Source: Conchocele bisecta
Lineage: Eukaryota; Mollusca; Bivalvia; Lucinida; Thyasiridae
Reading direction: 5' to 3'
DNA length: 64,000 nt
Assembly: GCA_029237695.1 (NCBI GenBank)
Contig: CM055265.1
Coordinates: 80,594,447 to 80,658,446, forward strand
The notes under the pieces are model-generated. The model had not been told where the DNA came from and ran no database searches. It saw only the letters and a program-made list of their open reading frames with translations. Below, piece after piece: positions 10,623-21,608 of the stretch. The position numbers and the translations under genes are program-made. How positions within the stretch are numbered: position 1 is the first letter of the stretch; each line of letters starts with the position of its first letter.

Positions 10623-11071
10623 TACTGTCTGTTCCACGTTTCGCTGCCGACGAACTTTCGGCTATTAAGCACATTAAACTTGAAAAATATTTAAATGTAA
10701 GTGAAGTACTCTTTTATCAATAACAAAAAAGTTAGCCTTCCCAAAAAAAATTATTTTATGAAATTCTATCACATATTGATTTTGTAGCGAAAAAAAAGAT
10801 TTTCCTTTGGGAATTTAACATGGGGGTTAAAATCGATTTTTTATTTGTGGACCGATTTTCAAAATTTAACATTAGTTAAATTATTTCCAAGCTATCTAAC
10901 CACATTTCAGTTCTCAACCTCCTTTTCCCCCATGTTAAATTCCCATAGGAAAATATGAAATAAAAATATTTGGGGAGGGTGACTTTTTTGTACTTACATT
11001 TAAATATTTTCTAAATTCAATGTGTTTAATAGCCAAAAGTTTTTCGGCATCAAAACGTGGAACAGACAGTA
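10623..11071. mobile_element. Palindromic MITE family A, uninterrupted copy
   Basis: Ends are TACTGTCTGTTCCACG and its complement. Flanking TA on both sides suggests a TA target, as for Tc1/mariner-type elements. Arms include TATTTAAATGTAAGT, ACTTTTTT...GGGGAGGGTG and CCCATGTTAAATTCCC. The insertion splits the ~115-bp tandem repeat (AGACACTAGCATGA | GTTCTTAATGTATT). It matters because the same family is the landing site of the Polinton at 41638-59474, so it serves as an empty-site reference. Confidence 0.88.
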
Positions 11072-11227
11072 GTTCTTAATGTATTATGTGGCTCTCTGGC
11101 TCTGGCTTTCTGACTCTGCTCAGAAACGGTTGGAATTCCTCGGCAAGGCTCGGAATTTTAACCATTTCCTAGCCTCACCTGATAACATTTTGTTCTTTAT
11201 AATAAATTTATCTTCCCTACCTGGCAG

Positions 11228-11413
11228 CTGGACATCGTGCACCTGGAGATCCTGCGGCTGCCCACGTCGCAGCTGTTCCTGGAGAATGCATGTTTCCTCA
11301 TGCAGGAGGACAGCATCACGGCCTGGCCTCTCGTCTGTGACCCCACAAGTCGCGTCATCGACTGGCTCCGCTACTACATGCATGACAAGGGGCTCGTCGA
11401 GGTCCGGTACACG
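11228..11413 (+). CDS. DNHD1: Dynein heavy chain (probable DNHD1), exon D: AAA5 core
   Basis: Acceptor GGCAG|CTGGAC, donor TACACG|GTAAGT, 62 codons, phase 0 at both ends. Contains LPTSQLFLENACFL and WPLVCDPTSRVIDWLRYYM, matching the dynein block LPxDxxSxENAxxxxxxxRWPLxIDPQxQAxxWI. This is one of the strongest heavy-chain matches in the window. The donor GTAAGT leads straight into a 3.25-kb minisatellite. Confidence 0.9.
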
Positions 11414-14400
11414 GTAAGTGGGGCAAGGGACATAAATGTAGGGGACGTGAAGTAGGGCCAGGGACGTAAATATAGGGATATGAAGTATGGTCAGGGATGT
11501 AAATATAGGGGATGTGAAGTATGGTCATGGACGTAAATATAGGGGATGTGAAGTATGGTCATGGACATAAATATAGGGTACGTGGAGTATGGGCATTGAT
11601 GTAATGCAAATATAGGGGATGTGAAGTATGGTCATTGATGTAAATATAGGGGATGTGAAGTATGGTCAGGGATGTAAATATAGGGGACGTGAAGTATGGG
11701 CATGTACATAAATATAGGGGATGTGAAGTAGGACCATTGATGTAAATATAGGGGATGTGAAGTATGGTCAGGGACGTAAGTATAGGGGATGCGAAGTATG
11801 ACCATGGACGTAAATATAGGGGACGTGAAGTATGGGCATGTACGTAAATATAGGGGATGTGAAGTAGGACCATTGATGTAAATATAGGTAGGGGATGCGA
11901 AGTATGACCATGGACGTAAATATAGGGGACGTGAAGTATGGTCATGTACGTAAATATAGGGGATGTGAAGTAGGACCATTGATGTAAATATAGGGGATGT
12001 GAAGTATGGTCAGGGATGTAAGTATAGGGGATGCGAAGTATGACCATGGACGTAAATATAGGGGACGTGAAGTATGGTCATGTACGTAAATATAGGGGAT
12101 GTGAAGTAGGACCATTGATGTAAATATAGGGGATGTGAAGTATGGTCATGGATGTAAATATAGGGGATGTGAAGTATGGTCATGGATGTAAATATAGGGG
12201 ATGAAGTATGGTCGAAGTAAATATGGGGATTGTGAAGTACGGTGTGTACTAAATATAGGGGATGTGAAGTATGGTCATTGATGATATAGGGGATGTGAAG
12301 TATGGTCATGTACGTAAATATAGGGGATGTGAAGTAGGACCATTGATGTAAATATAGGGGACGTGAAGTGAAGTAGGACTATTGATGTAAATATAGGGGA
12401 TGTGGAAGTATGGTCATTGATGATATAGGGGGTGTGAAGTATGGTCATGTACGTAAATATAGGGGATGTGAAGTAGGACTATTGATGTAAATATAGGGGA
12501 TGTGAAGTATGGTCATTGATGTAAATATAGGGGATGTGAAGTAGGACCATTGATGTAAATATAGGGGACGTGAAGTATGGTCATTGATGTAAATATAGGG
12601 GATGTGAAGTAGGACCAGGGACATAAATATAGGGGATGTGAAGTATGGTTGTGGACGTAAATATAGGGGACGTGAAGTATGGCCATTGATGATATAGGGG
12701 GTGTGAAGTATGGCCATTGATGTAAATATAGGGGATGTGAAGTAGGACCAGGGACATAAATATAGGGGATGTGAAGTATGGTTGTGTACGTAAATATAGG
12801 GGACGTGAAGTATGGCCATTGATGATATAGGGGGTGTGAAGTATGGCCATTGATGTAAATATAGGGGATGTGAAGTAGGTAGGCCAGGGACATAAATATA
12901 GGGGATGTGAAGTATGGTTGTGTACGTAAATATAGGGGACGTGAAGTATGGCCATTGATGATATAGGGGATGTGAAGTATGGTCATGTACGTAAATATAG
13001 GGGATGTGAAGTAGGACCATTGATGTAAATATAGGGGACGTGAAGTGAAGTAGGACTATTGATGTAAATATAGGGGATGTGAAGTATGGTCATTGATGAT
13101 ATAGGGGGTGTGAAGTATGGTCATGTACGTAAATATAGGGGATGTGAAGTAGGACTATTGATGTAAATTATAGGGGATGTGAAGTATGGTCATTGATGTA
13201 ATATAGGGGATGTGAAGTAGGACCATTGATGTAAATATAGGGGACGTGAAGTATGGTCATTGATGTAAATATAGGGGATGTGAAGTAGGACCAGGGACAT
13301 AAATATAGGGGATGCGAAGTATGGTTGTGGACGTAAATATAGGGACGTGAAGTATGGCCCATTGATGATATAGGGGGGGGTGTGAAGTTTGAGCATTTGA
13401 TGTAAATATAGGGATTGAAGTAGGACAGGAAAATAAATATAGGGGATGTGAGAATGGTTTGTGTACGTAAATATAGGGACGTGAATATGCCATTGATGTA
13501 AATTATATGGGATTGAGAAGTATGGTCAGGGAAATAATATAGGGAATGTGATTTATGACCACATGGAATGTAAACTAAATAATGGGAATGGTGAATAAGA
13601 CCATGGATGGTGAAATAAAATTTAGGTGAATGGATCATTATAGACCTAGGGATGTTGTAGGCCATGAAGTAATGGTCTGAAACATAATGGATGCAAATAA
13701 AATAGGGATAGTGAAGCATGGTCAGGGACATAAAATAAGGGGATGTTGATGTATAACCATAGGATGAATTATAGGGATGTGGTATGGCCAACGGAATTTA
13801 AATATAGGGTGATAGTGAAGTAGGGTCAGGGACTTAAATGTGAAGTTAATGGTCAGGGACCATAAATATAGGGAAGGATTGTATGGTCAGGACATAAAAA
13901 TAAGGATTGAGTATGGCCATCGGATGTAAAATATAGTGATGTGAAGTAATGGTAAGGGACGTAAATATGGGATGTGAAGTATGGCCATGATGTAATATAG
14001 GTGACGTGAAGTATGGTAAGGGGGGGAAATAACGTAATATGGGGGATGTGAAGTAAGGCCATGGATGAAAATATAGTGACGTGAGTATGGTAAGGGACAA
14101 AATATGGGGATGTGTATGGCCATGGATGTAAATATAGGTGATGTGAAGTATGGTCAGGGACGTAAATGTGAAGCATGGTCAGGGACATAAATATAGGGGA
14201 TGTGATGTATAACCATGCATGTAAATATAGGGGATGTGTATGGCCATGGATGTAAATATAGGTGATGTGAAGTATGGTCAGGGATGTAAATGTGAAGTAT
14301 GGTCAGGGACATATATAGGGGATGTGATGTATGTCCAGGGACATAAATATAGGGGATGAAGTGATGTATGGCCATGTTATGTAAATATAGGGATGTAATG

Positions 14401-14665
14401 TGAAGTAGGGGTGGTAAGGGATGTAATAAATGGGGGATGTGATGTTTTATGGCCAATGGATGTAAATATAGGTGACGTGAAGTAGGGCCGGATGGGACGC
14501 CGGGTAAATATAGGGGATGTGAAGTATGACCAGGGACATAAATATAGGGGATGTGAAGTATGGTCAGGGACGTAAATATCGGGGACATGAATTATGACCA
14601 GAGATGCAAATATAGGGGACATTAAGTATGATCAGGGACATAAATATAGGGGATGTGAAGTAATG
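11414..14665. repeat. ~33-bp minisatellite, roughly 95 copies
   Basis: The unit is approximately GTAAATATAGGGGATGTGAA then GTATGGTCAGGGAC. It begins at the splice donor of exon D: the donor itself reads GTAAGTGGGGCAAGGGACAT and then grades into the consensus. Copies 11460-13380 are well conserved; 13380-14400 are eroded by indels. Long minus-strand frames rich in HTSHPLYL come from the repeat and are not genes. Confidence 0.95.
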
Positions 14666-14784
14666 CAATACCCAGTATGCATTTACTGTGTTAATCAGGG
14701 GTGGGATTTTTCAGGATATACATGTATCCTGAAATCAGAATTTGAGCTAATGTTCAACATGGGAAGCACACTTTCGCGCCGTGG

Positions 14785-15110
14785 GCGGTGATTCTTATGT
14801 ACTGGCAAAGTTTTTAAAGAAAGAAAAATTTTCCCACCTTTAAATCACGACAGCAATGTTCCATCTCATTCCCTACAGGAAATTCGATCTCAGCTGGAGA
14901 ACTGTCTAGCAGACGGCAGCCCCCTACTGGTCACCGACTGTGACATCGTGAAGTAGACTCAAGATGGGAGGAAACTTTACCTTCTGCTGTTTTTGTTTTG
15001 TTTTTTTTCCGTCATTTTCCTTAATAAAACATGTTTTGACAGCACAAAAGAATCATCTCCATGGGAGATGATTCTTATGTGCTGGCAAAGCATGGTTTTG
15101 AGCAAATTTC
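14785..15110. repeat. MITE arms and hairpin between duplicated exon copies
   Basis: TTCTTATGTACTGGCAAAG (14790) repeats as TTCTTATGTGCTGGCAAAGC (about 15072). In between lies a hairpin around ATCATCTCCATGGGAGATGAT preceded by CTGCTGTTTTTG and AATAAAACATGTTTTGACAG, the core of the family at 35044-35292. The duplication that copied exon E therefore included a MITE arm. Confidence 0.7.
14879..14975 (+). pseudogene. Decayed duplicate of host exon E
   Basis: An intact-looking acceptor (CCCTACAG) is followed by codons identical in meaning to exon E (EIRSQLENCLADGSPLLVTD then CDIVK). An in-frame TAG (14954-14956) then replaces the TTG of the true exon, and similarity fades after about 20 more bases without the exon E donor. 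The upstream 20 bp (CCATCTCATTCCCT) are duplicated too. If spliced in, it would truncate the protein after 25 codons. Confidence 0.85.
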
Positions 15111-15127
15111 CATCTCATTCCCTGCAG

Positions 15128-15283
15128 GAGATTCGATCCCAGCTGGAGAACTGCCTGGCAGACGGCAGCCCCCTACTGGTCACCGACTGTGACATCGTGA
15201 AGTTGGCCCAGGACGGGAGGTTCCGCCACGCCATCCAGAGATGCCACGACTTCATCAATGGCAAGAACAGGTTCAAAATCATT
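15128..15283 (+). CDS. DNHD1: Dynein heavy chain (probable DNHD1), exon E: AAA5
   Basis: Acceptor CTGCAG|GAGATT, donor ATCATT|GTAAGT, 52 codons in phase 0. Reads QLENCLADGSPLLVTDCDIV, parallel to the canonical LExAIRFGxPVLIENVxEx block of AAA5. A decayed copy sits 250 bp upstream. The lost canonical acidic residues again point to a divergent heavy chain. Confidence 0.87.
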
Positions 15284-15900
15284 GTAAGTTTATTATTATC
15301 ACGTATTGCTTGTGGGATCTGAGGTATGCTTTCATTTGATAGTCTGTTTGATTCATGTCTTGCCCACTTTAGTGAGACATAGTGGTCACACTATCGACAA
15401 CAGCGTCATCGCGATCTATAGCATACATTAAAATTTTGCATATTTCACAATATGTTATCGGATATTTATCAAATTTCATCATAACTCACATTGAGTACTA
15501 ACTGGCCTGTGTCATTCGGGTATCCTTGTCCTTTTCTCATGGGTGAGATGCTCACTGGGGCTCGCCTTGATTTGTACACAAGCAGTGTTAATTTTTCTTT
15601 TGGCTCATCATTCCCTTGAATTCTTATACTGCTTGCAATTTATCAGGATTCTAAGTTGAGAATAATATTCCGCATTTGCCATGAAATTTTCATCATCTTT
15701 CAACGTCGTTTATAGAATATATCACATTTTCTGTAAATATATTTCATGAAAAATCGCACATGTTCTTAGGTACAAAATCACATGGCGTGTCTCAAATGTT
15801 GTTTTCCCAAATTATGAAAATACAATGTGCCCGAAAAGTAAAAAAAAAAATCTTTACTTTTTTGTCTCGTTATATCTCACATTTTTGTTATACCATTCTA
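15284..15900. other. Intron, nothing recognised
   Basis: AT-rich intronic sequence between exons E and F. Fragments such as AAATATATTTCATGAAAAAT and TCACATGGCGTGTCTCA resemble 32150-32270 and are probably an old dispersed repeat. No exon or RNA gene seen. Confidence 0.55.
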
Positions 15901-15901
15901 G

Positions 15902-16111
15902 GTTGAGGACCATGAGGTAGAATGTGACCCGCGTTTCCGAATGTTTCTGCACACGACGGTGGAGCCCCACATGGTTCCCCAGCAGCTGGCGGCCTACTGC
16001 TCGGTGATGTACTTTCAGCAGTACCGCCAGTGTATAGAGGAGGAGCTGCTCGACAGGTTCATGGCGCACGAGAAATCGCGGCTCGAGGACGAACGCACCG
16101 CTCTCAGACAG
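15902..16111 (+). CDS. DNHD1: Dynein heavy chain (probable DNHD1), exon F: AAA5 / start of buttress
   Basis: Acceptor TTCTAG|GTTGAG, donor AGACAG|GTATCG, 70 codons. Begins VEDHEVECDPRFRMFLHTTV, aligned with the dynein motif GDKEVEYxxxFRLYLTTKL, and continues into LLDRFMAHEKSRLEDERTAL, the counterpart of LLxxVVxxERPELEExRxxL. The canonical Pro-Glu of that last motif is absent. Marks the exit from AAA5 into the buttress coiled coil. Confidence 0.9.
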
Positions 16112-16185
16112 GTATCGGAGAAAATATATAATATACAACAGCCACTGTGGAGTGGGTGGTGGTCGGGCGAATGAGACGGCGTAAA

Positions 16186-16600
16186 TTAACGGTATGGGTG
16201 CCTCCTTATAGGAATCACGATTTGCCTGGTTTGGCCCTCAGGTACGTTTTTATCTTTGGCTCTTTAGTTACCTGGGAGTTGAATTGGGTTATTGCCCATT
16301 ATAAAAGTAGTAAGATTATTACTGATCCTACTGCTTTTGGGAGGGGCCAAGTGATTCTGGTGTGGCGAGGACCTGGCATCAGATCAGGATTATTCTGATT
16401 TCAGGGCTGAATATATAGTTTTGTGATTGTAAATATTCAGTTCTGATTTTGGGATTTTCCCCCCATTTGTACATGTACTTGAACATGTACATGTACTTGT
16501 ACAAGTAATATGGGATTTAGTACTAAACCCATTGACCCGGCCTTAAATGACCTTAGCTGTTGATAGGCCGTTAAACCCCAGCAAACAAAACAAACAAATA
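16186..16600 (+). mobile_element. SINE-like repeat, uninterrupted copy
   Basis: Same sequence as 6786-7478 but without the nested element. Ends GGCCGTTAAACCCCAGCAAA with CAAACAAACAAA-type tail. Provides the empty site for the element at 7026-7332. Confidence 0.7.
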
Positions 16601-16639
16601 ACAGCCACTGTGGCTATCTTTTGGCATCGATAAGAAATT

Positions 16640-17418
16640 TGCATTTTGCCATGAATATGCTATCTGAATTTTTGACATGAACATGAGACATGAATTTGGG
16701 CATAAATATGAGATTGACTTTTGGCGTGAATATAAGATATAAATTTTAACATGAATATTTGATTATTATTTTTTGCATAAATATGAAATTTGAATTTTGT
16801 CATGAATATGAATGAGATTTGAATTTGGCATGAATATAAGATTGAAATTTCAGAAACGATCGACAAGGCTAATTCTGAATGAAGATATTTATACTCCTTC
16901 AGCCACACTATTCAAAGAGCTTGCCTGGATGCAGTTTGATGCAAGGGTTGATTATAAAAAGGCTATTTTAATGTATAAATCTCTAAATAAAACATATCTC
17001 CAAAATAAATTCACTTATACACATGAAATTCATAACCTAAATCTGCGTTCTTCTGTAAATAGCTTACTTTATGTACCAAAGCCACATAGAGAAATATTCC
17101 GAAAATCCTTAGCTTACTCTGGATCTCGAATCTGGAACAATCTCACAGATACGGTAAGGCAAGCACAAAGTCTGGTATCATTCAAAAACCTGTATTTGCA
17201 ATGGTACCATGCACAGCAACATCACTTCTAAACTTTCTGCTTGTCTATTAAACACCAGTGTCTAATCTTGACCAAATTGTAAATCACAAGTTTTTTATGC
17301 ATGTTTATAATGTACATAGTATGTATGTATGTCTGTATAGTATGTATATTGAGTAGTTAGAGAGGGCCTCAGGGAAGATTGGATTTACCAACTGATGTTT
17401 TACCCTCATTAAATAAAG

Positions 17419-17452
<34 letters not shown>

Positions 17453-17625
17453 TTTTGGCATGATAATGAGAAATAAAATTTTAACATGATTATTAGATTT
17501 GAATTTTGATGTGAATATGAGACTTGAATTTTGAGATTTGAATTTTGTCATGAAAGTGAATTTTGTCATAAAAGTGAATTTTGGTGTGAATTTTTGGTGT
17601 AAAATTTGGCGTGTCTCATTTGTAG
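16640..17625. repeat. ~28-bp minisatellite interrupted by a LINE 3' end
   Basis: Units of the type TTTTGGCATGAATATGAGAT followed by TTGAAT occupy 16640-16855 and resume at 17452-17620. The 600 bp between are the 3' end of a non-LTR retrotransposon. The array ends right at the exon G acceptor. Confidence 0.85.
16851..17450 (+). mobile_element. Non-LTR retrotransposon 3' end (RT C-terminus, 3' UTR, (ATT)n tail)
   Basis: 5'-truncated insertion. Reading frame 16851-17231 encodes QKRSTRLILN, ATLFKELAWMQFDARVDYKK, ILMYKSLNKTYLQN and SLAYSGSRIWNNLTDTVRQA, the C-terminal tail found after the reverse transcriptase in many LINE ORF2 proteins. It stops at TAA, has a short 3' UTR with AGAGGGCCTCAGGGAAGATT and TTAAATAAAGTC, and ends in an ATT repeat (17418-17449). 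The same 3' UTR occurs on the minus strand at 23566-23660. Confidence 0.88.
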
Positions 17626-17771
17626 GAGAGACAGGAGAACATGCAGTTCCTGCACAAGCTGGAGCACCAGATGCGGGAGAACCTGTCCAGCGACGTCCGA
17701 CTCATGAACGATCTCCAGGCCACCAAAAAACTTGCCGAGCTCAAGAAACAGTACGACGAGACAGAAGAAAG
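17626..17771 (+). CDS. DNHD1: Dynein heavy chain (probable DNHD1), exon G: buttress helix
   Basis: Acceptor TTTGTAG|GAGAGA, donor GAAAG|GTAACT, phase 2 end. Encodes a charged coiled coil (MRENLSSDVRLMNDLQATKK, ELKKQYDETEE) equivalent to the AAA5 buttress that supports the stalk, where canonical dyneins read LLxxLSxSxGNILDDExLIxxLxxTK. The D-x-x-L and TK positions are kept. Confidence 0.88.
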
Positions 17772-18076
17772 GTAACTCAAATATAAAGTAGAGCCTCTCT
17801 AAGCTGGACACACAGACAACCTCGGTGTGTTCAGTTTACAAGAGTGTCACTGTCATTTACTGACAACTTCATGATTGTAAAGGTCACATAGATGTATTGC
17901 ACTGAGTGATTGTCAGATTTGCAGTGCAACCTGTGTAAACGAGACACCCTGGGAATATTGTTGTTTCACCCCTACTGAAGCTAAGATAATGCATGTAAAA
18001 CCTTTTTATTCGGTCAGAAATGAAAACAATTGATATTTGTTTGTCTGTCTCTATATAATTATTCATTTTGTTCCAG

Positions 18077-18262
18077 CCAAGCGAGAGTGGAGATGAGCGA
18101 AGCATCCATCATGAAGGCTAGAGACGGGTTCCGCTCCATTGCCCAGCGGGCGGCGGTCTGTTTTGACGTCACCCAGTACATCCGCGAGATCAACCCGCTG
18201 TACCAGATCTCGTATAACCGATTCCTAGACCTCTATGATGCTGCCATCAGCCACTCCGAAAG
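18077..18262 (+). CDS. DNHD1: Dynein heavy chain (probable DNHD1), exon H: buttress to AAA6
   Basis: Acceptor TTCCAG|CCAAGC, donor CGAAAG|GTACGG. Reads RDGFRSIAQRAAVCFDVTQY and INPLYQISYNRFLDLYDAAI, matching the dynein block YRPVAxRxSxLFFxxxxLxxIxxMYQFSLxxFxxLFxxxI. Joins exon G to I in the expected phase. Confidence 0.92.
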
Positions 18263-18446
18263 GTACGGATTTTCATCTCCCTGCCTATTTCTTCTCCTCC
18301 TCTGCACCTCAAAAAGCACTCGAAAAGGAGATACATTTGTCGAATATTCACCTCTGGTCAACTCTGGTGCACATTCGATACAGAAAACAGAAAGATAACT
18401 ATATTTATCTATCAGCAACATGCTGTATTCTAAGCATTACATTATC

Positions 18447-18833
18447 AGTAGCATATTTCTCCAGTCACAGCCACATCTATGTTGATCTGTAGCATATTTC
18501 ACCAACATTGCAAAGTATACTTATTTAGCAAAGTATACTTTGAGGGAGAAATTTTCAATTTAAGGATAAATTTATTAATTGTTATTATACTGAATTTATT
18601 ACATTATCACAGCCATTTTGGCTGTGATAATGTAATAAATTCAGTATAATAATTCTGCATACTTTTAATCATCAAATATATGCAGTGGTTAGTTCTATAT
18701 GAAATAATGCATTTCAGGAAACATAAATGATTACTCCCTCAAAGTATACTTTACTAGATAAGTATACTTTGCAATTTTGATGAAATCGGCTACAGATCAA
18801 CATAGATGTGGCTGTGACTGGAGAAATGTGGCT
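18447..18833. mobile_element. MITE family C inside a longer palindrome
   Basis: The ~310-bp family C element (18488-18796; GTAGCATATTTCACCAACAT, paired AAAGTATACTT motifs, centre at CAGCCATTTTGGCTGTG) is itself bracketed by inverted flanks ATTTCTCCAGTCACAGCCAC / GTGGCTGTGACTGGAGAAAT. Total palindrome about 387 bp. Other C copies: 20350, 20640, 30526, 40368. Confidence 0.9.
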
Positions 18834-18839
18834 TCTGAA

Positions 18840-19000
18840 ATTTGTGACAGCTTCTAATCTGCTACCACATTCCTGGAGTCTGAGATAAATCTAAGCTCAG
18901 TATTTCGCTGACTGAATGGTAAACTGTACAGACCCTGATCAGACTGCGAGAATGTGCAGGCTGATCTGGGTCTACACTGATCATCTAGTCGGAGCTACAG
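18840..19000. repeat. Dispersed CTGATC-rich repeat fragment
   Basis: Contains CAGACCCTGATCAGACTGCG and GGCTGATCTGGGTCTACACT, the complement of the block seen at 20070-20180, 33860-34110 and 61470-61530. Part of a palindromic dispersed family. No gene. Confidence 0.6.
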
Positions 19001-19153
19001 TTAGATACTTGCAGTATTTGAACTTTCTATTGTTCTTGTGTAAGGTCTACATTTAAAGTATACCTACAGTTCAAGTAGGTCAAAGTGAAAGTAGGTCACA
19101 TTGACAATTTACTTGTTTAAAAGTTATAAACGCATGCCCCCTTTTTTTTGTAG

Positions 19154-19265
19154 GTCGGCCATTAAGGCGGTGCTGGAGAAAGTAACGGGCAACGCGTTCC
19201 ACTACACGGCCCGTAGCCTGTTTGAGAGAGACCGTCTCATCTACGCCCTGTTGCTTGCCATTGAG
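19154..19265 (+). CDS. DNHD1: Dynein heavy chain (probable DNHD1), exon I: AAA6
   Basis: Acceptor TTTGTAG|GTCGGC, donor ATTGAG|GTGAGT. Contains YTARSLFERDRLIYALLLAI, a close match to the dynein AAA6 hallmark (V-x-R-S-L-F-E-x-D-K-L-x-F-x-x-L-L). This exon alone identifies the gene as a dynein heavy chain family member. Confidence 0.95.
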
Positions 19266-19618
19266 GTGAGTCTTGTAGACAACCATATATGGGCATACGT
19301 TTTGAATGATTGTGCTTTGATTGGTTAAGAAGCTAGGGCAAACAATAAGGGACATGAGCGGTTTGAGGTGAGACAAATGTCTCGTTCGCTTAAGGCACAA
19401 CACTGCATCCTTGTCTCATGCTACAAGTGGTTTTCTACTAGTACTTCCTGATTTTCCATGGACATATCAAGGACTTGCTTGGCCATGTGGGCCAATGGGA
19501 GCGAGAGATCCTACAGCTCTATGGTGATGCTGTTGGCAAACAGTGTATATAAAGATGATCCGGTTCGTAATGAGCCATCTTATATGGATCTGCACTGTTT
19601 GTGGATATTTTCTGATTT

Positions 19619-19725
19619 TTGTCGCGCCCACTTGTGGACAGCGCGATATAGTTGGCACATTGGTACGTACGTGCGTCCGGGTTAAACCCTCGGCGGCGCG
19701 ACATGCGTTCTGCGGCCATCTAGTT
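19619..19725. mobile_element. CGCGCC-family short element without long microsatellite
   Basis: TGTCGCGCCCACTTGTGGAC, GCGCGATATAGTTGGCAC and a terminal GGCGCGACATGC...GCGGCCATCTAG in about 105 bp. A minimal member of the family found at 7026 and 26556. Confidence 0.7.
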
Positions 19726-19824
19726 CACACCATTGATAAATCAACAGTTCAACACTGTGGATATTGTCACATAATTCACATAAATTCTTCCTACCTGTAA
19801 CACACTGTGCTATCCCCCGGACAG

Positions 19825-20031
19825 ATCGAGGACTCGCTGGCACGGTTGGGCCACGGGGAGCGGGAGTTCCTGATCTCGCCCGACTACAGCTCGGTTGTGA
19901 TGCTAGCCCTAGGCCACATACAACAGAGCCAGGAGAACAAGATCGCCCAGACAAAGAAGCCATTCGACTGGATGACTGACGACCAGTTCCACAACCTACA
20001 GGTGCTCGCCACGCACTTCGAGTGGTTCCAG
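19825..20031 (+). CDS. DNHD1: Dynein heavy chain (probable DNHD1), exon J: AAA6
   Basis: Acceptor GGACAG|ATCGAG, donor TTCCAG|GTAGGA, 69 codons in phase 0. Encodes PFDWMTDDQFHNLQVLATHF then EWFQ, matching the canonical stretch in which W-x-x-x-x-W-x-x-x-x-x-L follows the AAA6 R-S-L-F-E motif. The last 25 bp of the exon with its donor are duplicated in degenerate form at 21609-21640. Confidence 0.88.
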
Positions 20032-20059
20032 GTAGGAATTGGATTTTTTGCTATGCTAG

Positions 20060-20300
20060 GCTTTTTGATATGTGGCTGTGACTGGATGCTTATGGGTTTC
20101 GCGACCAGTGTAGATCCAGATCAGCCTGTGCATACGCAGTCTGAACAGGATCTGCACTGTTCACCATTCCATAAATGAAACACCCATCATGCTTCTAACA
20201 AGCAATATGGACCGTTATCAGGCTACAGGAGTGTGCTATTTGATCAGGAGCTACACTGGTCACAGATCCTGTAAGCCCCATTTCTCCAGTCACAGCCACA
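20060..20300. repeat. Palindromic dispersed repeat (GTGGCTGTGACTGGA ends)
   Basis: Begins GTGGCTGTGACTGGATGCTT and ends CCATTTCTCCAGTCACAGCC. The interior carries CAGATCAGCCTGTGCATACG. A close copy is at 61438-61645 on the same strand, so it is a dispersed MITE-like family. Confidence 0.75.
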
Positions 20301-20344
20301 AGATGTGGCTAGGAAGATATAGCAATACCGGCTGGATGACCGAC

Positions 20345-20800
20345 GACCTGTAGCCTATTTCATCAACATTGCAAAGTATACTTTTTCATTATACTGAATT
20401 TATTACATTATCACAGCCATTTTGGCTGTGATAATGCAATAAATTCAGTATAATAATTCTGCATACTTTTAATCATCAAATATATGCAGTCGTTAGTTCT
20501 ATATGACATAATGCATTTCGGGAAAAATGAATGATTACTCCCTCAAAGTATACTTTGCTAGATAAGTATACTTTGCAATTTTGATAAAATCAGCAACAGT
20601 TCCACAATTAATGTGTTGGCCGCTCATTTAAAGTTTTTCCAGTAGCAGATTTCATCAAAATTGCAAAATGGCTGTGATAACGTAATAATTTCAGTATAAT
20701 AAAAAATAATAAATTTATCATAAAATTGAAAATTTCTCCCTCAAAGTATGCTTTTTAAGTTAAGTATACTTTGCAATGTTGATGAAATAGGCTACAGGTA
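20345..20800. mobile_element. Two MITE family C copies, back to back
   Basis: A near-complete C element (20350-20595, centre CAGCCATTTTGGCTG) is followed after a short spacer by a second, partial one (20640-20797) ending GATGAAATAGGCTACAG. Both share the AAGTATACTTTGCAA arm ends. Confidence 0.85.
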
Positions 20801-21135
20801 TGGATGGGCCCATAGGAAATAGTGAGTTATGTTGATATAGAGGATCTTGCATCAGTGATGATTTTATCTGATCTTTATTAAACGAGTTTACTGATTTCAT
20901 GATAATTATCATATTAGATCAACACAAATGTTAGATTCTATTCATTGCATAAGCTAAGAAGCATTGATTGAAGCTGTACTGATCATCCAGCATGTTTTCT
21001 GTTGCGGCCTCATTTATACTAGTGTATTATGATTTTTATTACATTGTGTTGTCACTCTGTGAAAGCCAATTGTATGCAATACATGATAATTTTATGTGGG
21101 ATACTGATTCACATGTTTCACAATCTACAGGTTCT

Positions 21136-21380
21136 GGGGCCCGTTTCACTAAACTTTGTACGACTAAAATGTTCGTAAGTGCAAAATTATGATGGTCTGT
21201 AAATTTCACATTAACAATGGCATCTTGTAAACAACTATTGAATTTACATTTATTAAGCATAGGCAGCATATGCAGCCTATGCTCAATAAATGTAAATCCA
21301 TCAATTGCAATTTACAGACTATCCTAAATTTACACTTACAAACATTTTAGTCGTACAAAGTTTAGTGAAAACGGGCTTTT
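21136..21380. mobile_element. MITE family B copy
   Basis: Starts GGGGCCCGTTTCACTAAACT and ends with its complement (AGTTTAGTGAAAACGGGC), with the GCATATGCAGCCTATGC centre. A remnant of another B arm (GAGTGAAACGGGCCCC) lies at 21590-21607. Confidence 0.9.
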
Positions 21381-21608
21381 ACTAAAGTTTGATTGTCAAA
21401 TATGTTTGTATGAATATTTCTATAAATTCACTTCACATATTAACGTGGGTCATTAATACTACCATTTTCCACCTACATGCAGGGGTCATTAAATCCGAAC
21501 AAATCAACATTGATCCCAAAATCAGCTGCTAATGCGAACCTTGTCGTGCATTTTAGTTTTGCACTTACAAACTTCTTAGTCATATGAAGTTGAGTGAAAC
21601 GGGCCCCA

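Noticed and set aside
11559..13791. Long minus-strand open frames (up to about 200 codons) rich in HTSHPLYL repeats
   Set aside because: They are translations of the ~33-bp minisatellite; the frame stays open because the unit lacks stops on that strand. No start context or family match.
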